From assembly GCF_027887165.1 (NCBI RefSeq), contig NC_077229.1, forward strand, positions 346,127,380 through 346,191,379: a stretch of DNA of 64,000 nt, written 5' to 3'. A model generated the notes under the pieces. That model had not been told where the DNA came from and ran no database searches. It saw only the letters and a program-made list of their open reading frames with translations. Below, in pieces: positions 53,715-64,000 of this stretch. How positions within the stretch are numbered: position 1 is the stretch's first letter; each line of letters starts with the position of its first letter. Source of the DNA: Monodelphis domestica. Taxonomy: Eukaryota; Chordata; Mammalia; Didelphimorphia; Didelphidae. The translations under genes were made by a program, and so were the position numbers.

Positions 53715-54055
53715 GAGTGAGATGGTGCAGTGGATGGAGCATTGGGCCAATAGTCAGGAAGACTTAAATTTCAATCTAGCCTCAGACACTTACTAGCTAT
53801 GTGACCATGAGCAAGTCATTTAACTTCTGTCTGCCTCATTTTCCTCAGCTATAGAATGGGTATAATAATAATTTCTACCTCCCAGGATTGTTGTGAGGAT
53901 CAATTGAGATAATATTTGTAATGTCTTATTCCTTTCTCTCCTCTTCCTCCATTTAACCTCACTTAACTTTTCTTTCCTCACTTGTAAAATGTGAATAAAA
54001 ATACCCATATGTGTATTAAGATAATCCATAAAGTGCCTTATAATATACAATACTA
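53715..54055 (+). repeat. MIR-class SINE relics (two, sense)
   Basis: 53715-53925 is a well-preserved MIR-type SINE: GGTGCAGTGGATGGAGCATTG, TATGTGACCATGAGCAAGTC, TTTTCCTCAGCTATAGAATGG, GGATTGTTGTGAGGATCAATTG. 53955-54055 (TTGTAAAATGTGAATAAAAA, TAAGATAATCCATAAAGTGCC) is a second partial copy. Confidence 0.7.
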
Positions 54056-54059
54056 TTAA

Positions 54060-54780
54060 GCAAAGGATCCTACTTGCCTGGGGCCACCCACCTTGAGCCT
54101 GTACACACTAGAACTGGGGTTGGCAACTCCATCAATCAAATAGTCCGTGGGGCTTTGGATAATTCTCTCAAGCTTTTGGAAAGGTTGACAACAATATTTT
54201 TGTTTTCCAGAAGGTCTTTCTTCTTCCCTTCCCTTGCTTTATCTGTGTATGTGAGTCCATTTGTTTAGTCTTCAAACTTCTGTCCTTTGAGCTGTCACAA
54301 ATACCAGCCAGTATTCCTAAGAAACTGTTATTAATTTGACAATATAATTGGATAATTAATAAACATGACTGGTTGACAGCCAAAAGAGGCTCCCTTCATA
54401 AAAAGCAAGTGCTGTTATTGGACTTAATCCTACTATGAGGTAAAACAATGGCTACCCTATCTAAGCAAACTCACTTTCCCCCTTTCCTCCTAATGAAATA
54501 TATAGTCCCGCTCTCTTCCCTGCCCCCTTTTTCATCTTGGAAGTCAGTTGGATTTGATTCCATGGTAAATTAACCCAGAGAGAATAGGCTTTCTTTGTCC
54601 TGGAGTTCATCAAAAGGAAAGTGCGATTTTCCTCTATGGGATAGATCCTCCAGATGTTGACTATTTACTTGCTGAGTGAGAAAGTCATTCCAGGTAAACC
54701 CAAGAATCTTTGGTGTGCTGGTAGGTTGTACTTACAGGTAGGTACGGATGATCTTTGCAGCCATTTGTCTCTAAGCATGG
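54060..54780. other. No recognised feature
   Basis: Unassigned sequence upstream of the first arm of the inverted pair. Confidence 0.4.
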
Positions 54781-54783
54781 AGA

Positions 54784-54903
54784 GCAGTGGCATTTATATG
54801 TCCAGGCCATGGATAACTCAACTAAAATCTTCAAACACATTAACTGGGTCTACATTCCCTGTTGGAATGCAGTTCTTCAGATACTCTGATTTAGTTTTCA
54901 TTG
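54784..54903 (+). repeat. Inverted-repeat pair of unknown family, left arm
   Basis: AGTGGCATTTATATGTCCAGG through GATTTAGTT aligns with the reverse complement of 56036-56151 at about 89% identity over about 95 bases (about 10 substitutions), then one small gap. Both copies keep one open frame across the aligned part (GIYMSR..ITQLKSSNT..GS), as expected when no indels separate them. Family unknown. Confidence 0.75.
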
Positions 54904-54905
54904 CC

Positions 54906-56034
54906 CCTTCATGTAGTAGAAGGGAAGATTGAAGACTCAAAGAAATTCTAGTTTCCAGTAGCCTTATTAAAGATCAAATTTTGAAAGAGAGTGTCATACA
55001 GAAGTGATTTTTGACACTCTCCAGTTGCCATTTTTATCAATCTAAAATAGCTTTGATGACTGCTGTCATTCTAGCAACACTATTCTCCTGGGCTCAGTGC
55101 CCATGTCCACAGCCTCAGGGAACAATGCTGTTACTGTGGAGAAAGTTCATGTGGCAGCAGGAAGCATTTTTTTAAGCCTGTACTTGCTGGCCCATTGGAA
55201 ACCAAAACTCCCCCACTCTACCTTGGCCTCAGGAATCTTTTTCTAAGAGAGATGGGTTTTTGTAAGTTTCAGAGTATAAAATAGCTGAAGGAGGCTTGGA
55301 ATGAAAACTCCTTCAGAGAAGGCAAGTGGGCTGGAGGCAGGGCTCAACTCATCAACGGATAGACATTTGTAAGCCAGTTATTTGAAATTCAGAACCCTTT
55401 TCCACAGGTATAATGATGTTATTAGTAGAAGCCTGGGTCCGAGACTGTCCACAAAAGCATATTAACCTATAATATGGTGGAAGCAGAGTTCCACCATATT
55501 GTAGAATTTTAGAATTTAGAATATGATTTCTAAGGGGAAATGTATTGAGTTCCCATGAAAGAAGCCAAGAATATATCTTCCTTGATCTGCTTCTATGTGG
55601 GCCAGGGATTTGGAAGAAGTCTGTGGAGGGAAATGGAGGAAAAATGGGAGAAAAGAAGAAAAGCACCCAGGAACACTGTTATTATCTTTTACATCCACAG
55701 AAGGGAAAATATTTCTCTGTACCTTTCTATATATAGATGAGAAAGCATCTGTCTAGATCAGTCCCTGCTTAGGTGTTCTGACTTGGGGGGAACAAACAGC
55801 AGCTGCTCTCATGGTGGGCATGAGCCAGACTTGGACTCTCATCCTGCCCATTTGTGTATATAGGCTATTGGTAACTCAGACTCCCCTATTGCTTATGTGT
55901 GCCTATGGATTCTTTATATGTCATGTTCAAAAATTCTGGACCGTCTATAATTAGGGAAATTAAAGGCAGTTGGCAGAACATGCCAAAAGAAAGAGAAGGG
56001 AAAAAAGAAATTTGAACTTGTGAAGAACACAAGA
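54906..56034. other. No recognised feature (loop of the inverted pair)
   Basis: About 1.1 kb between the arms. The small frames at 55352-55740 lie opposite each other on the two strands and show no domain. ATATGGTGGAAG followed by CCACCATATTG at about 55473-55501 is a short perfect-looking hairpin. Confidence 0.4.
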
Positions 56035-56035
56035 C

Positions 56036-56151
56036 CAAATCAGAACTAAATCAGTGACTGAAAAACTGCATTCCAACAAGAAATTTAGATCCAGGTAATG
56101 TGTTGGAAGACTTTAGTTGAGTTATCCGTGACCTGGACATATAAATGCCAC
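56036..56151 (-). repeat. Inverted-repeat pair of unknown family, right arm
   Basis: Reverse complement partner of 54784-54903. Weaker similarity may extend to about 56240. Confidence 0.75.
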
Positions 56152-56354
56152 TGTTTTCCAAGTCAGGTTCTATCTGAAAGTTCAGTCTGGAGGGTTTTCT
56201 TACAGCCATGATATCAAATAGGTTTACCCAGGAGGACAAAATTATATGACTTCACAAAACAGAACCATTACATTATAGCTGTTTTTAATGAGACATCATC
56301 AGGTTCTAAAGATCTGCCTAGTAGAAAGCTTATGTTTATGTACATTTTAACTTT

Positions 56355-56522
56355 TACCTTCTGTCTTGAAAACAGTCCTAAGTATCTGTTCCAAGGCAAA
56401 GGAAGAATAGAAGCTAGGCAATGGGGATTAAGTGACTTGACTAGGGTCACACAGCTAGGAAATGTCTGAAGTCAGATTTGAACCCAGGTCCTCTCATTCC
56501 TCTATGCTACCCTAGCTGCCCC
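56355..56522 (-). repeat. Marsupial SINE1/WSINE-type SINE
   Basis: Antisense: ACTTTTACCTTCTGTCTTG, CTAGGCAATGGGGATTAAGTG, GGGTCACACAGCTAGGAAATG, TTGAACCCAGGTCCTCTC, CTACCCTAGCTGCCCCC. Confidence 0.85.
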
Positions 56523-56784
56523 CATGTAGTCTTATATAAAGAGTAAGTTTATATAAACATATATGTTTGACATATTTGACTTATGGAAATGGTTTCAGTG
56601 TGGCTCATTATTATGTGAGGATCCAGCCTTCTGGCTTTCATGGATTGGAAATAACGACTAATGGAGCCATCCCTCCAGTTTCTATAGGGATAGAAGTTTC
56701 TCAGATTTTGCTGTGAAAATGTCTCTTGCTTCTTTTTCCCTTAGAAAATGGTACATCGGGGAGAAGTGGAATTCAAGTTAAAGT

Positions 56785-56965
56785 GGGAATGATAACAATA
56801 ATTCACATTTTTAAAGCAATATATAACTTGGCTTGAGATGTACTTTTCTCATAACTCTGGTAGGTGGTACAAACAGCATTCCCACTTTACAGATGGAGAT
56901 TTATATCAGTCACACAACTAACAACTGAAGTGGGAACTTCAGCTTATGCCTTCTGACACCAAGCC
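56785..56965 (-). repeat. MIR-class SINE relic
   Basis: ATAACAATAATTCACATTTTTA, CATAACTCTGGTAGGTGG and CCCACTTTACAGATGGAG, TCAGTCACACAACTAAC are in antisense MIR order. Confidence 0.65.
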
Positions 56966-57234
56966 CCTGGAAGCCTAGGGAAAGAAACCAGGGAGAATTA
57001 GAGTCAGAGTCTGATTAAAACTATCGATAGTGCTTACTTTATACCCATTCCAGGGTAGTCTATTCTATATGGTTTTATTAAGCACCTACTATATCCAGCA
57101 TGCTGGGGATGCAAATATCAGTCATCTGGTGTAGTCTGTTCCATTACACCAGATCCTGGGGATCTGTGAATGTGCCACACGTTTAAGCTAATTTTCAAGA
57201 AGAATAAGACACTATGCAAGGGGGTACAAGGATA

Positions 57235-57440
57235 TGAGCACTGGCCGTGAAATGAGAAGGTCTGGGCTCAAACCCTGGCTCTGACACCACTGGGTGACCT
57301 TGGCCAAGTCATTTAAATCCTATGAACTTGAGTTTCCTCATCTGTAAAATGAGGACATCAACACTTAACCTGCTTCATTCAGTAAATATCTGGTAACCCT
57401 AAGCATGTGGCATAGTAGGTGATTTCTCTTCCTCTTGCTT
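57235..57440 (+). repeat. MIR-class SINE relic
   Basis: GGGCTCAAACCCTGGCTCTG, GGGTGACCTTGGCCAAGTC, AGTTTCCTCATCTGTAAAATG. Well preserved. Confidence 0.7.
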
Positions 57441-57669
57441 CCCATATCAGGAGGGTAGAACATGATGCTCAGAGACAGGAGAGATGGGTTTTAATGTGAC
57501 CTAGTTTCTGCTCCCATGAAGAAAGGGGAAGGGATACAAACAATCATATATTGTTGGGTGCTGGGATTTAATACACTAGAAAGGTATGAAACAAAGTACT
57601 TTTCAAGGTCTGAGTAAAATCTTTGCTGACCTTTTAGTCAGGGGAGGCTTCTAGCATTTGAGTTGGCCT

Positions 57670-57895
57670 TTAAGGCAGTTAGGCAGTATAGTAGAGTGCT
57701 CAGTCTCAAACACTTAACTAGGTGACCCTGGACAAGTCATTTAACACTGTTTGCCTCAATTTATTCAACTATAAAATGGGATGCAGAAGGAAATGGTTAA
57801 ACTCATCCAGTAGCCTTGCCAAGAAAACCCCAAGTAGGAGGTGTGAAGAGTTGGACATGACTGAAAAAAAAGTTGAACAACAAAAAATTAAAAGA
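57670..57895 (+). repeat. Mar-1-like CORE-SINE with RTE tail
   Basis: GGCAGTTAGGCAGTATAGTAG, GGTGACCCTGGACAAGTC, TGTTTGCCTCAATTTATTC, TTGCCAAGAAAACCCCAAG, AAGAGTTGGACATGACTG then AACAACAAAAAATTAAAAG. Complete tail. Confidence 0.85.
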
Positions 57896-58422
57896 AGAGA
57901 AGATAGAACATTCTAGACACAGGCAAGAAAGTGAGTGAAGGCAAAGAGGTAGAAAAGCACAGGATACATTTGGAGAACTGAGAGTCCTCCAGTTTAGTGA
58001 ACAAGTATGGAACAGAATAATAAAAAGATGGAAATGCAGGATGGTGCCAGGTGGTGGAGGCTTTGAATGCCAAGCAGTGGAGTTAGAATTTTACTCCAGG
58101 GGCAAAAGGAAATCAATGAAATTTTTTTTTAGTCAAACGGGTGGTATGACCAGATCTATGCACATGAGAGAAAATTCTGGCAAAGATGGATTAGAGGCAG
58201 AGAGAGAATGGCAATAGAAATTTAAAAACCAATGAGAAAGGAGAACTTTAGAGGTATGCTCTGTGAGAGGAGGGATTATTTCATTTTCTAGTATGCAATC
58301 ATTAAAAAATACTTATTTGATTTATTCCAAGTACAATATTCAATTCAGAATGAATAAAAGTAGGGCACTGGGGATTGAGGCATATTTGGGGAACAGTTGA
58401 ATAGTTCAGATAGAGTAGAGTG

Positions 58423-58672
58423 AAAAGAAGATTGTGAGGGCACAGTTGGGTGACTCAGTGAATTGAGAGCCAGGCCTAGAGATGGGAGATGCTAGGTTCA
58501 AATCTGGTCTCAAACATTTCCCAGCTGTGTGACTCTGGACAAGTCACTTAACCCCCATTGCCTAGCCCTTACTGCTCTTCTGCTTTGGAACCAATACACA
58601 ATATTGATTCTAAGATGAAAGGGAAGGGAGAAGGAGGAGGACAAGGATGAGGAGAAAAAAGAAGATTGTGAG
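58423..58672 (+). repeat. Marsupial SINE1/WSINE-type SINE with perfect 16-bp TSD
   Basis: The body at 58439-58656 goes from GGCACAGTTGGGTGACTCAG to the tail after GATTCTAAGATGAAAGGG. AAAAGAAGATTGTGAG is identical at 58423-58438 and 58657-58672. It sits in the old repeat. Confidence 0.93.
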
Positions 58673-58800
58673 ATATGGCTGGAAAGAGGGAGTAAGGCCA
58701 AATTAAAAGAACTTTGAATGCTAAGGAGTTTGGGCTTTACTCGGGAGATAATCAGGAATCCTTAAAGATTTCTGATCAGTACCAAGGAATAACTGTATCT

Positions 58801-59265
58801 TAGAAGAAAATAAGCTCTCACAAATCCTAAGATGAAAAGACTGAATTTTGACCTGGTGGCAGATTCTGTGTGTTATTTAAGGTCCAAGTTCATTAAATTT
58901 AAAGAAGCAATCCCTAGATGGTTCAGTTATCTGGCAATGAATATTATTGGCTGTAGCATCTCATGTAATTGTCGACTAAGGTGTGGGGCGATGAGGTGAA
59001 TGCCCTCACCAATAAAATCAAGGTCTTTAGATTGATTTCTTGAAGAATGTGACACATACATATTTCCTGAATCTTTGTACACTCAGGTCCCTAGGATATT
59101 AGTGGAAAGGGATGAATACCAAAGTTGCAATTTAAGCTTTGGGCTGTGATAGAGACTAATGCATTGCAAATTTTAATTCTGCCTTCCCTGGCACTTTCAG
59201 TTACTCCCTAAGTTTCAGTTACCCATGTTGTAAAATCATGCTGCCTACATCGAGCCCAGACTAAT
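58801..59265. other. No recognised feature
   Basis: Unassigned sequence. Confidence 0.4.
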
Positions 59266-59360
59266 TATCATTACTTTGCAGCTCGATAAAGCTTTATGTT
59301 TGCAAACTACTTCAATGCTGTTTTTATTGATTATTCCTCTCAGCAGTCTGAGAAAGAGGT
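59266..59360 (-). repeat. MIR-class fragment
   Basis: TTTGCAGCTCGATAAAGCTTTATG, ATTATTCCTCTCAGCAGTC. Antisense, strongly diverged. Confidence 0.4.
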
Positions 59361-59704
59361 TTCAAAAGGCTGATTCACCAAGAAAATGAAGTAAACTCTA
59401 TTGCCCTGTTTTCTTGCCCCTGTGATTGTACAAAGCCCGAAGAGAAAAATAGTTGCTGCAGAGTCTCATTTCCTTCAAGTATTTTGGCCCTTCCCTCTCT
59501 GCTTGGGGTCTCCAATAGAAGCACTTTTCTTGGTTTCTCTGCCATCAAAATAGAATGCACATGCAAATTAAAGTGAATTTGCTCAATGATTTATTGGTAC
59601 TTGTGTGATTTTTTTCCTTCCCCTCCCCACTTCCACCAGAATTTAGGACAGCATTCCATGATTATCTCCATTCTAAGTATAGAATTTCTTGCCACATTAA
59701 TCAG

Positions 59705-59945
59705 AGGGGGTATGGTGTAGAGAATGGAGAGCCTGCTGCAGAGACCAGAAGACTTAGATTCTAGTCCACTTCTGATACACATTAACTTTGTGACACTGGG
59801 TAAGTCCTTTAATCTATCAATATTCTAGGAACTTCTTTTAGACCCTAACTTGCAGAGAAGGTGCTAGAGGTGCTAGCCTATGTTGGAGGAGGGAGTCTCT
59901 TCATTTGAGAACTTCCTGTATCAATAAAATCTCAGACTTAGGTCC
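59705..59945 (+). repeat. Marsupial SINE, group C body
   Basis: GGGTATGGTGTAGAGAATGG, AACTTTGTGACACTGGGTAAG, then the body AACTTGCAGAGAAGGTGCTAG, GGAGGGAGTCTCTTCATTTG and CCTGTATCAATAAAATC. Same body as at 20830 and 38385. Confidence 0.6.
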
Positions 59946-60540
59946 TATCCTATCATCATAATTTCTCACAGAGCGAAAATATCTCAAAATAGTCATATTT
60001 CTTCTTTGAGGTCGAATGAACTTGTTGAAGGCTATTACTCTCTCCTAACATTGTAAATGCCAACAAACTAATTTGTTGAATTAGTCAGCTGGTAAATACT
60101 AAATCTCTAATGCAGTCATGCAAAAAAAGACAAACCCTTTCTTCCCTCTGCCCAAATATAATACAATTCCATTAGTCTTGTAGATTTTATATAAACACAA
60201 GCAATTTTTGATTATCTATCCAAATGGAAAGAATCGACTAATATAGATTATATGATCCTAGACTTCAGAAGGACTTTACAAGGCATTGCCTTTGATACCA
60301 TGCCCTGTGGATTAAGCCCAACAAGTAGTCCTTTAACTTCTTGGAACACAAGGAATCTAAGGATCATTTGTATTTCAAAACATTATTTGTACTTGGCTTT
60401 AGAACAAAATGTGTTTACATAAATAATTTCACTTAAGTTCTAGGAATTCACAATGTTTACCACATTGGTCAGTGTTACTGCAACACCCTAACTCATGAGA
60501 CCTGGAAATTGTTTCCCCTCCAAGATCCTTCTTAGTTCTT
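59946..60540. other. No recognised feature
   Basis: AT-rich unassigned sequence. Confidence 0.45.
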
Positions 60541-60767
60541 AAGAATTCCTAAGATTCAGGGTAGCTTAGTGTCTCAGTGGGTTGAAAGCCAAGTCCAGAG
60601 ATGTCCAAGGTTCAAATCTGGCCTCAGATACTTCCTAGATGTGTGATCCTGGGCAAGTCACTTGACCCCCATTGCCTAGCCCTCACCACTCTTCTGCCTT
60701 GGAACCAATACACAGTATTAATTCTAAGATGGAAGGTAAGGTTTAAAAAAAAAAGAATTCCTAAGAT
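60541..60767 (+). repeat. Marsupial SINE1/WSINE-type SINE with perfect 15-bp TSD
   Basis: The body at 60556-60752 has TTCAAATCTGGCCTCAGATAC, GTGTGATCCTGGGCAAGTC, CTTCTGCCTTGGAACCAATAC, AGTATTAATTCTAAGATGG and an A-tail. AAGAATTCCTAAGAT is identical at 60541-60555 and 60753-60767. Confidence 0.93.
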
Positions 60768-61590
60768 CCCACTGTCTATTGGTCCCCTATACCCCCCACC
60801 CGCATCAGCTTCCTGCACCTTCCTAAGCTAGATCAAATAGTCTCAGCTTCTGATCACAGACTGCACAATGGCCTCTCCCATTGGATGCTAGGGAGTAGAT
60901 GCACATTTTATAATGATTTTTATTAAATGTTTTATTGTGGGGGCATTATTATTGAACTCATTGTGTAAAAGTCCAAGGGAGGAGGAGTGGAGTTGCCTAC
61001 TCAGAGTCTGAATTCTGGCTAGATCATACTTTTCCTTTGGGTTAAGAAAGAAAACAAAATCTTGCATTTCCTAGTATCAGAGTCGAGTGTGGAGAAGAAA
61101 CTTCTTCCTTTCCAGAATTTGAGAAGATGAACTTTGAGGACTTCTCTGTTAAGGTCAAGAAAGAGTTAGTTAAGTAGTAGAGGCGATCACGTCACCACAG
61201 CAGCATTTTCTATCCAGTTTCTCTGGTCAGAGGACCATGGGTGAACCACTGAGGATAATGGAGACAGGACTATGTGGTGAAGAAGAAAATGCTTTATGTG
61301 AAAATATATAAAAAATGCAAATAACTTTATAAAGATTCACATTTCATCAAGCTATAAAAAAGCAACAAATTGGGGTCAAATGTCATTTTAATATTAAGTT
61401 TACCTTAACAATCTTTCACTGATTCCTATTGTCATTTGGAATACATCAGTGGTATACAGCGGAGTCAAGTATAGACTTACCTCTCTCAAATGATTGATTC
61501 CTTATTTCTTTTTAGCAACAAAATGAAGAACAAATGGGAGTCAAGAAGGAAAATCCTATCTTTTTTTTCCCTCCTCTAGTCCATTAAGGA
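60768..61590. other. No recognised feature
   Basis: Unassigned sequence of about 820 bases. Confidence 0.45.
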
Positions 61591-61910
61591 TCTCAAAGTG
61601 ATTTCCTAACATCTCTCTCACATCCTCATGATAATTCTGTGTAGGAACATTTCAGAAGTATCATTATTCTCATATGGGGGGGATTTGTGGGAAAGGGGTG
61701 CAGACTTATGGTTTCAATTACATAAGGAATTCCCAGTGGGAAAATTCCCTCTACCAATACAGATTAGCACATGCTTTGCGAAGGGGGCTGAGAAATTAAG
61801 GGACTTTCCCAGAATGCCACAGCCAGTAATGTTCCAGAAACACAGCTTGATCATAGGACTTTTTGACTCCAAGGGGACTAACTTTCTGTACATTCTGCCA
61901 CACATGCCTC
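61590..61910 (-). repeat. Antisense MIR-class relic with group C body
   Basis: 61590-61680 (CAAAGTGATTTCCTAACATC, ATGATAATTCTGTG) looks MIR-like. 61705-61780 (TTTCAATTACATAAGGAATTC, GGGAAAATTCCCTCTACC) is the reverse of the group C body. 61785-61840 (CTGAGAAATTAAGGGACTTTCC) returns to MIR sequence. Confidence 0.5.
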
Positions 61911-62500
61911 TATCTTGCCTTTAAAGTTAGAAAAAGGAGGCATAGGATTACAGTTCACACTAATTTGATGAAATAACATAAAAAAAACAAAAACAAAAAC
62001 AAAAAAAACCTGAGATGATTTAGCACAGAACTCTAGGATTATATTATCCCAGAGTATTAGTGTATAGGGAAGTGTAAGGGATGATTCAGCCTATGTTCAT
62101 CATTACATGGCTCTTGTGTGTTTTTCTAAAAACAAGACATTCAGGAGTCATAATTCATGGTGACTTGGATTTTTTCTTGCCATTTAACTGCTAAAAAAAC
62201 AAATAAAAGAAACAACAAAATCTCCACCTAAAAGTGTCAAACAATGTTCAACAATCCAATTATATTTTAGGATGTCTCTGTGTTAGTTTTGTCTGGAGAT
62301 ATGAAAGCTTGGCTTAGAGTGAGGAAGAGCAAAAAATTTCAGAGGAAGAAATTTTCCCTCTTATTCTCCTGCTTTAAAAAAATGGGAAAAAGTAAAAAGC
62401 CCATATGGGGAATTTTTTGTTCTCAATTTTCCCAGTGTTTTCCTAAAGTTTCTTTTTTCACATTTCTGTCCCCAGAGAATTTACCACAGACAAGATACAC
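61911..62500. other. No recognised feature
   Basis: Unassigned; an AAAAACAAAAACAAAAAC-type tract at 61979-62010 may be an old retroelement A-tail. Confidence 0.4.
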
Positions 62501-62519
62501 AAGATCATAAATCTTGATC

Positions 62520-62705
62520 AGATTTAGAGATCTAAGATTATAATGGACCTCATAAAGCCTCTAGTCCAACTACATTTTACAGATGAGGAAACTGAGGCCA
62601 TGGAGGTTAAGTTATTTGCCCAGGGTCACATAGGTAGGAAGTATCAGAGGTGGGATTTGAACATAGGCCCTCTGATTTTGCAGAAAATTATTTTTCCACT
62701 CAACC
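62520..62705 (-). repeat. MIR-class SINE relic
   Basis: CTCTAGTCCAACTACATTTTAC, GATGAGGAAACTGAGGCC, TTGCCCAGGGTCACATAGG and TGGGATTTGAACATAGGCCC are in antisense order, well preserved. Confidence 0.75.
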
Positions 62706-62751
62706 ACTTTGTCTTATATGAGTTACCCCTCAAAATAAAAACTATTTCCAA

Positions 62752-62945
62752 GAGGCAGCTGGGTAGCACAGTAGATTGAGAGCCAGGCCTAGAGATAGGA
62801 AGTCCTTGGTCTAAAACTGGCCTCAGACACTTCCTAGCTATGTGACCCTAGGCAAGTCACTTAACTCCCTTTGCCTAGAACTTACTGTTCTTCTATCTTG
62901 GAACCAATAAAAAATATTGATTCCAAGACAGAAGGTAAGAATTTT
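62752..62945 (+). repeat. Marsupial SINE1/WSINE-type SINE
   Basis: GAGGCAGCTGGGTAGCACAG, CTCAGACACTTCCTAGCTATG, GACCCTAGGCAAGTCAC, GTTCTTCTATCTTGGAACC, AAATATTGATTCCAAGACAG and AGGTAAGAATTTTT. Complete. The possible TSD is too eroded to assert. Confidence 0.9.
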
Positions 62946-62959
62946 TATTAAATTGTTTC

Positions 62960-63665
62960 TAAAACATGAGAATCCCCTTTCTATGAAAAGTAGAAAATAA
63001 GAGCAGAAAGAAGGCACCACTTAGAATTATTGAGAAAAAGTCACTAAACAGTAAAAACATGGAGAACAGCTGAAACAGAAAGCGTACAAATGCATACCCA
63101 GAAGAAGGCATTTGGTCACAAAGAGAAACAATAGGAGAAATGGTGGGTAAAACAATAAAAGGGAAATACAGGCAGATGAAGATGGAGATGGCTGTGGATG
63201 AAGAAGTGGCATGTGCCCATATCATTAACCATTATGAAAACTGTAAATTCAATTGTCATTGCTACAGTTATCAGAAATACAAAAATAACTTTAAAAATTA
63301 ACCATGTCTATGATCAGGAAGGTAAAAAGAGTGCCATATATTTTAAAATAAAAGAGGATAGATCAAAAGGACACAAAAGATGATACAGATTAGGGATGAG
63401 CCAAATGGCAAATTATCAAATTATAGGAGAATTTCTGGATGATAACCCATAAATCTATTCGTCATAAGGGGATCAACCCTCACTTATTTCCCTTTCTCAA
63501 GATTCCAAATTTTGACCTTCCTTGTGAATTAGTATCTGTTCAGTGCACAGTAGTTTCCAAAGGTGAAAACCTGTCCTTTTGTAGATTTGAATTTGACATT
63601 CTCAGGTAATGTTTATTCCATTCTATGTGTGGGAATATGCCTGACTGAGGATAACATAGGGAGAA
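62960..63665. other. No recognised feature
   Basis: Unassigned sequence; the antisense frame at 62959-63225 shows no domain. Confidence 0.4.
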
Positions 63666-63835
63666 TGATTAGAATCACTGAACCTTGGAGCTGAATGAGA
63701 CTTTAGTCCAAACCACTCACTCCATCAAAGAAGAAAATGAGACCCAGAAAAGTGAAATTCCTGTCTGAAGTCATAAGGATAGCTCAAAGCAGATACAAGC
63801 CTAGACCCCAAGTCTCCTGACTGAGGCTGGTGTTT
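63666..63835 (-). repeat. MIR-class SINE relic
   Basis: AGAATCACTGAACCTTGGAGC, AATGAGACCCAGAAAAGTG, CTGTCTGAAGTCATAAGG and CTAGACCCCAAGTCTCCTG are in antisense order. Confidence 0.6.
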
Positions 63836-64000
63836 TTTGAAGTTCTGACACCCTTTGGGAAGGGACAGGGGCAGTGTTAAGTTCCCATCACTGCCAAGCT
63901 TTCTGGGAACAAGATTTGTGATTTCCTTCCTCCTGTACAGGTTGAGAGGCTGGGATCCGGCTGTTCTCTCTCTCAGGGCCATGTTGGGTTTCCTCTTGAA

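Larger units (their letters stand above)
57540..58800 (+). repeat. Old interspersed repeat of unnamed family, interrupted twice by SINEs
   Basis: 57540-57665 (GGGTGCTGGGATTTAATAC, GGCTTCTAGCATTTGAGTTGG), 57905-58260 (CATTCTAGACACAGGCAAG, GTGAAGGCAAAGAGGTAG, GGAGGCTTTGAATGCCAAG, GACCAGATCTATGC) and 58660-58800 (CTTTGAATGCTAAGGAGTTTG, GGCTTTACTCGG) share the order seen at 4411 and 28980. SINEs lie at 57670-57895 and 58439-58656. Confidence 0.5.

Overview
This window looks like marsupial nuclear DNA with no host gene that I can support. The evidence is the repeat content: a near full-length LINE-1 of marsupial type, many tRNA-derived SINEs of the marsupial SINE1/WSINE and Mar-1 (RTE-tailed CORE-SINE) types, old L3/CR1 and L2 LINE relics, MIR-class SINEs, hAT-like DNA elements and several LTR fossils. 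The DNA is AT-rich, has no CpG island, no rRNA or tRNA gene and no run of exon-like ORFs. The long open frames come from the LINEs or from simple repeats. It is best read as intergenic or deep intronic sequence. The species cannot be fixed from this window.

Layout. 1-1000: LTR-like fossils. 1.1-2.3 kb: a MIR, a 340-bp polypyrimidine microsatellite grown on a SINE tail, and an old repeat. 3.1-5.8 kb: SINEs, with an antisense L1 inserted in a Mar-1-like SINE. 7.4-15.8 kb: an old L3/CR1 LINE cut in two by a near full-length L1 (8746-15289) that carries a 3'-transduced segment. 16.3-19.6 kb: a second, older L1 with no ORF1 region and no 3' end. 19.6-25 kb: a (GT)n repeat, an L2, an L1 tail, a direct-repeat pair, and an antisense L3 split by another L1. 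25-34 kb: SINE, L3, MIR and old-repeat fragments, a 111-bp tandem duplication and an LTR fossil. 34-36.5 kb: a hAT-like MITE inside a MIR with a perfect 8-bp target-site duplication (TSD), an L2, and a roughly 600-bp RTE-like non-autonomous element with a perfect 12-bp TSD. 37-48 kb: L2, MIR, three L1 pieces, SINEs and an antisense LTR fossil. 48.7-64 kb: another hAT-like element, SINEs with perfect TSDs, an inverted pair of unknown repeats and MIR relics.

Nested insertions give a relative order: L3, L2, MIR and an unnamed old repeat are oldest; L1 tails, Mar-1-type SINEs and hAT MITEs followed; SINE1-type copies with perfect 12-16 bp TSDs, the RTE-like element and the 8746 L1 are among the younger insertions. 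I found no new functional gene system. The observations most worth checking are the L1 3' transduction, the RTE-like element, the hAT MITE in a MIR, and the two unassigned repeat pairs (22.7/23.3 kb direct, 54.8/56.0 kb inverted). Family names rest on recalled consensus patterns, not on a database search.
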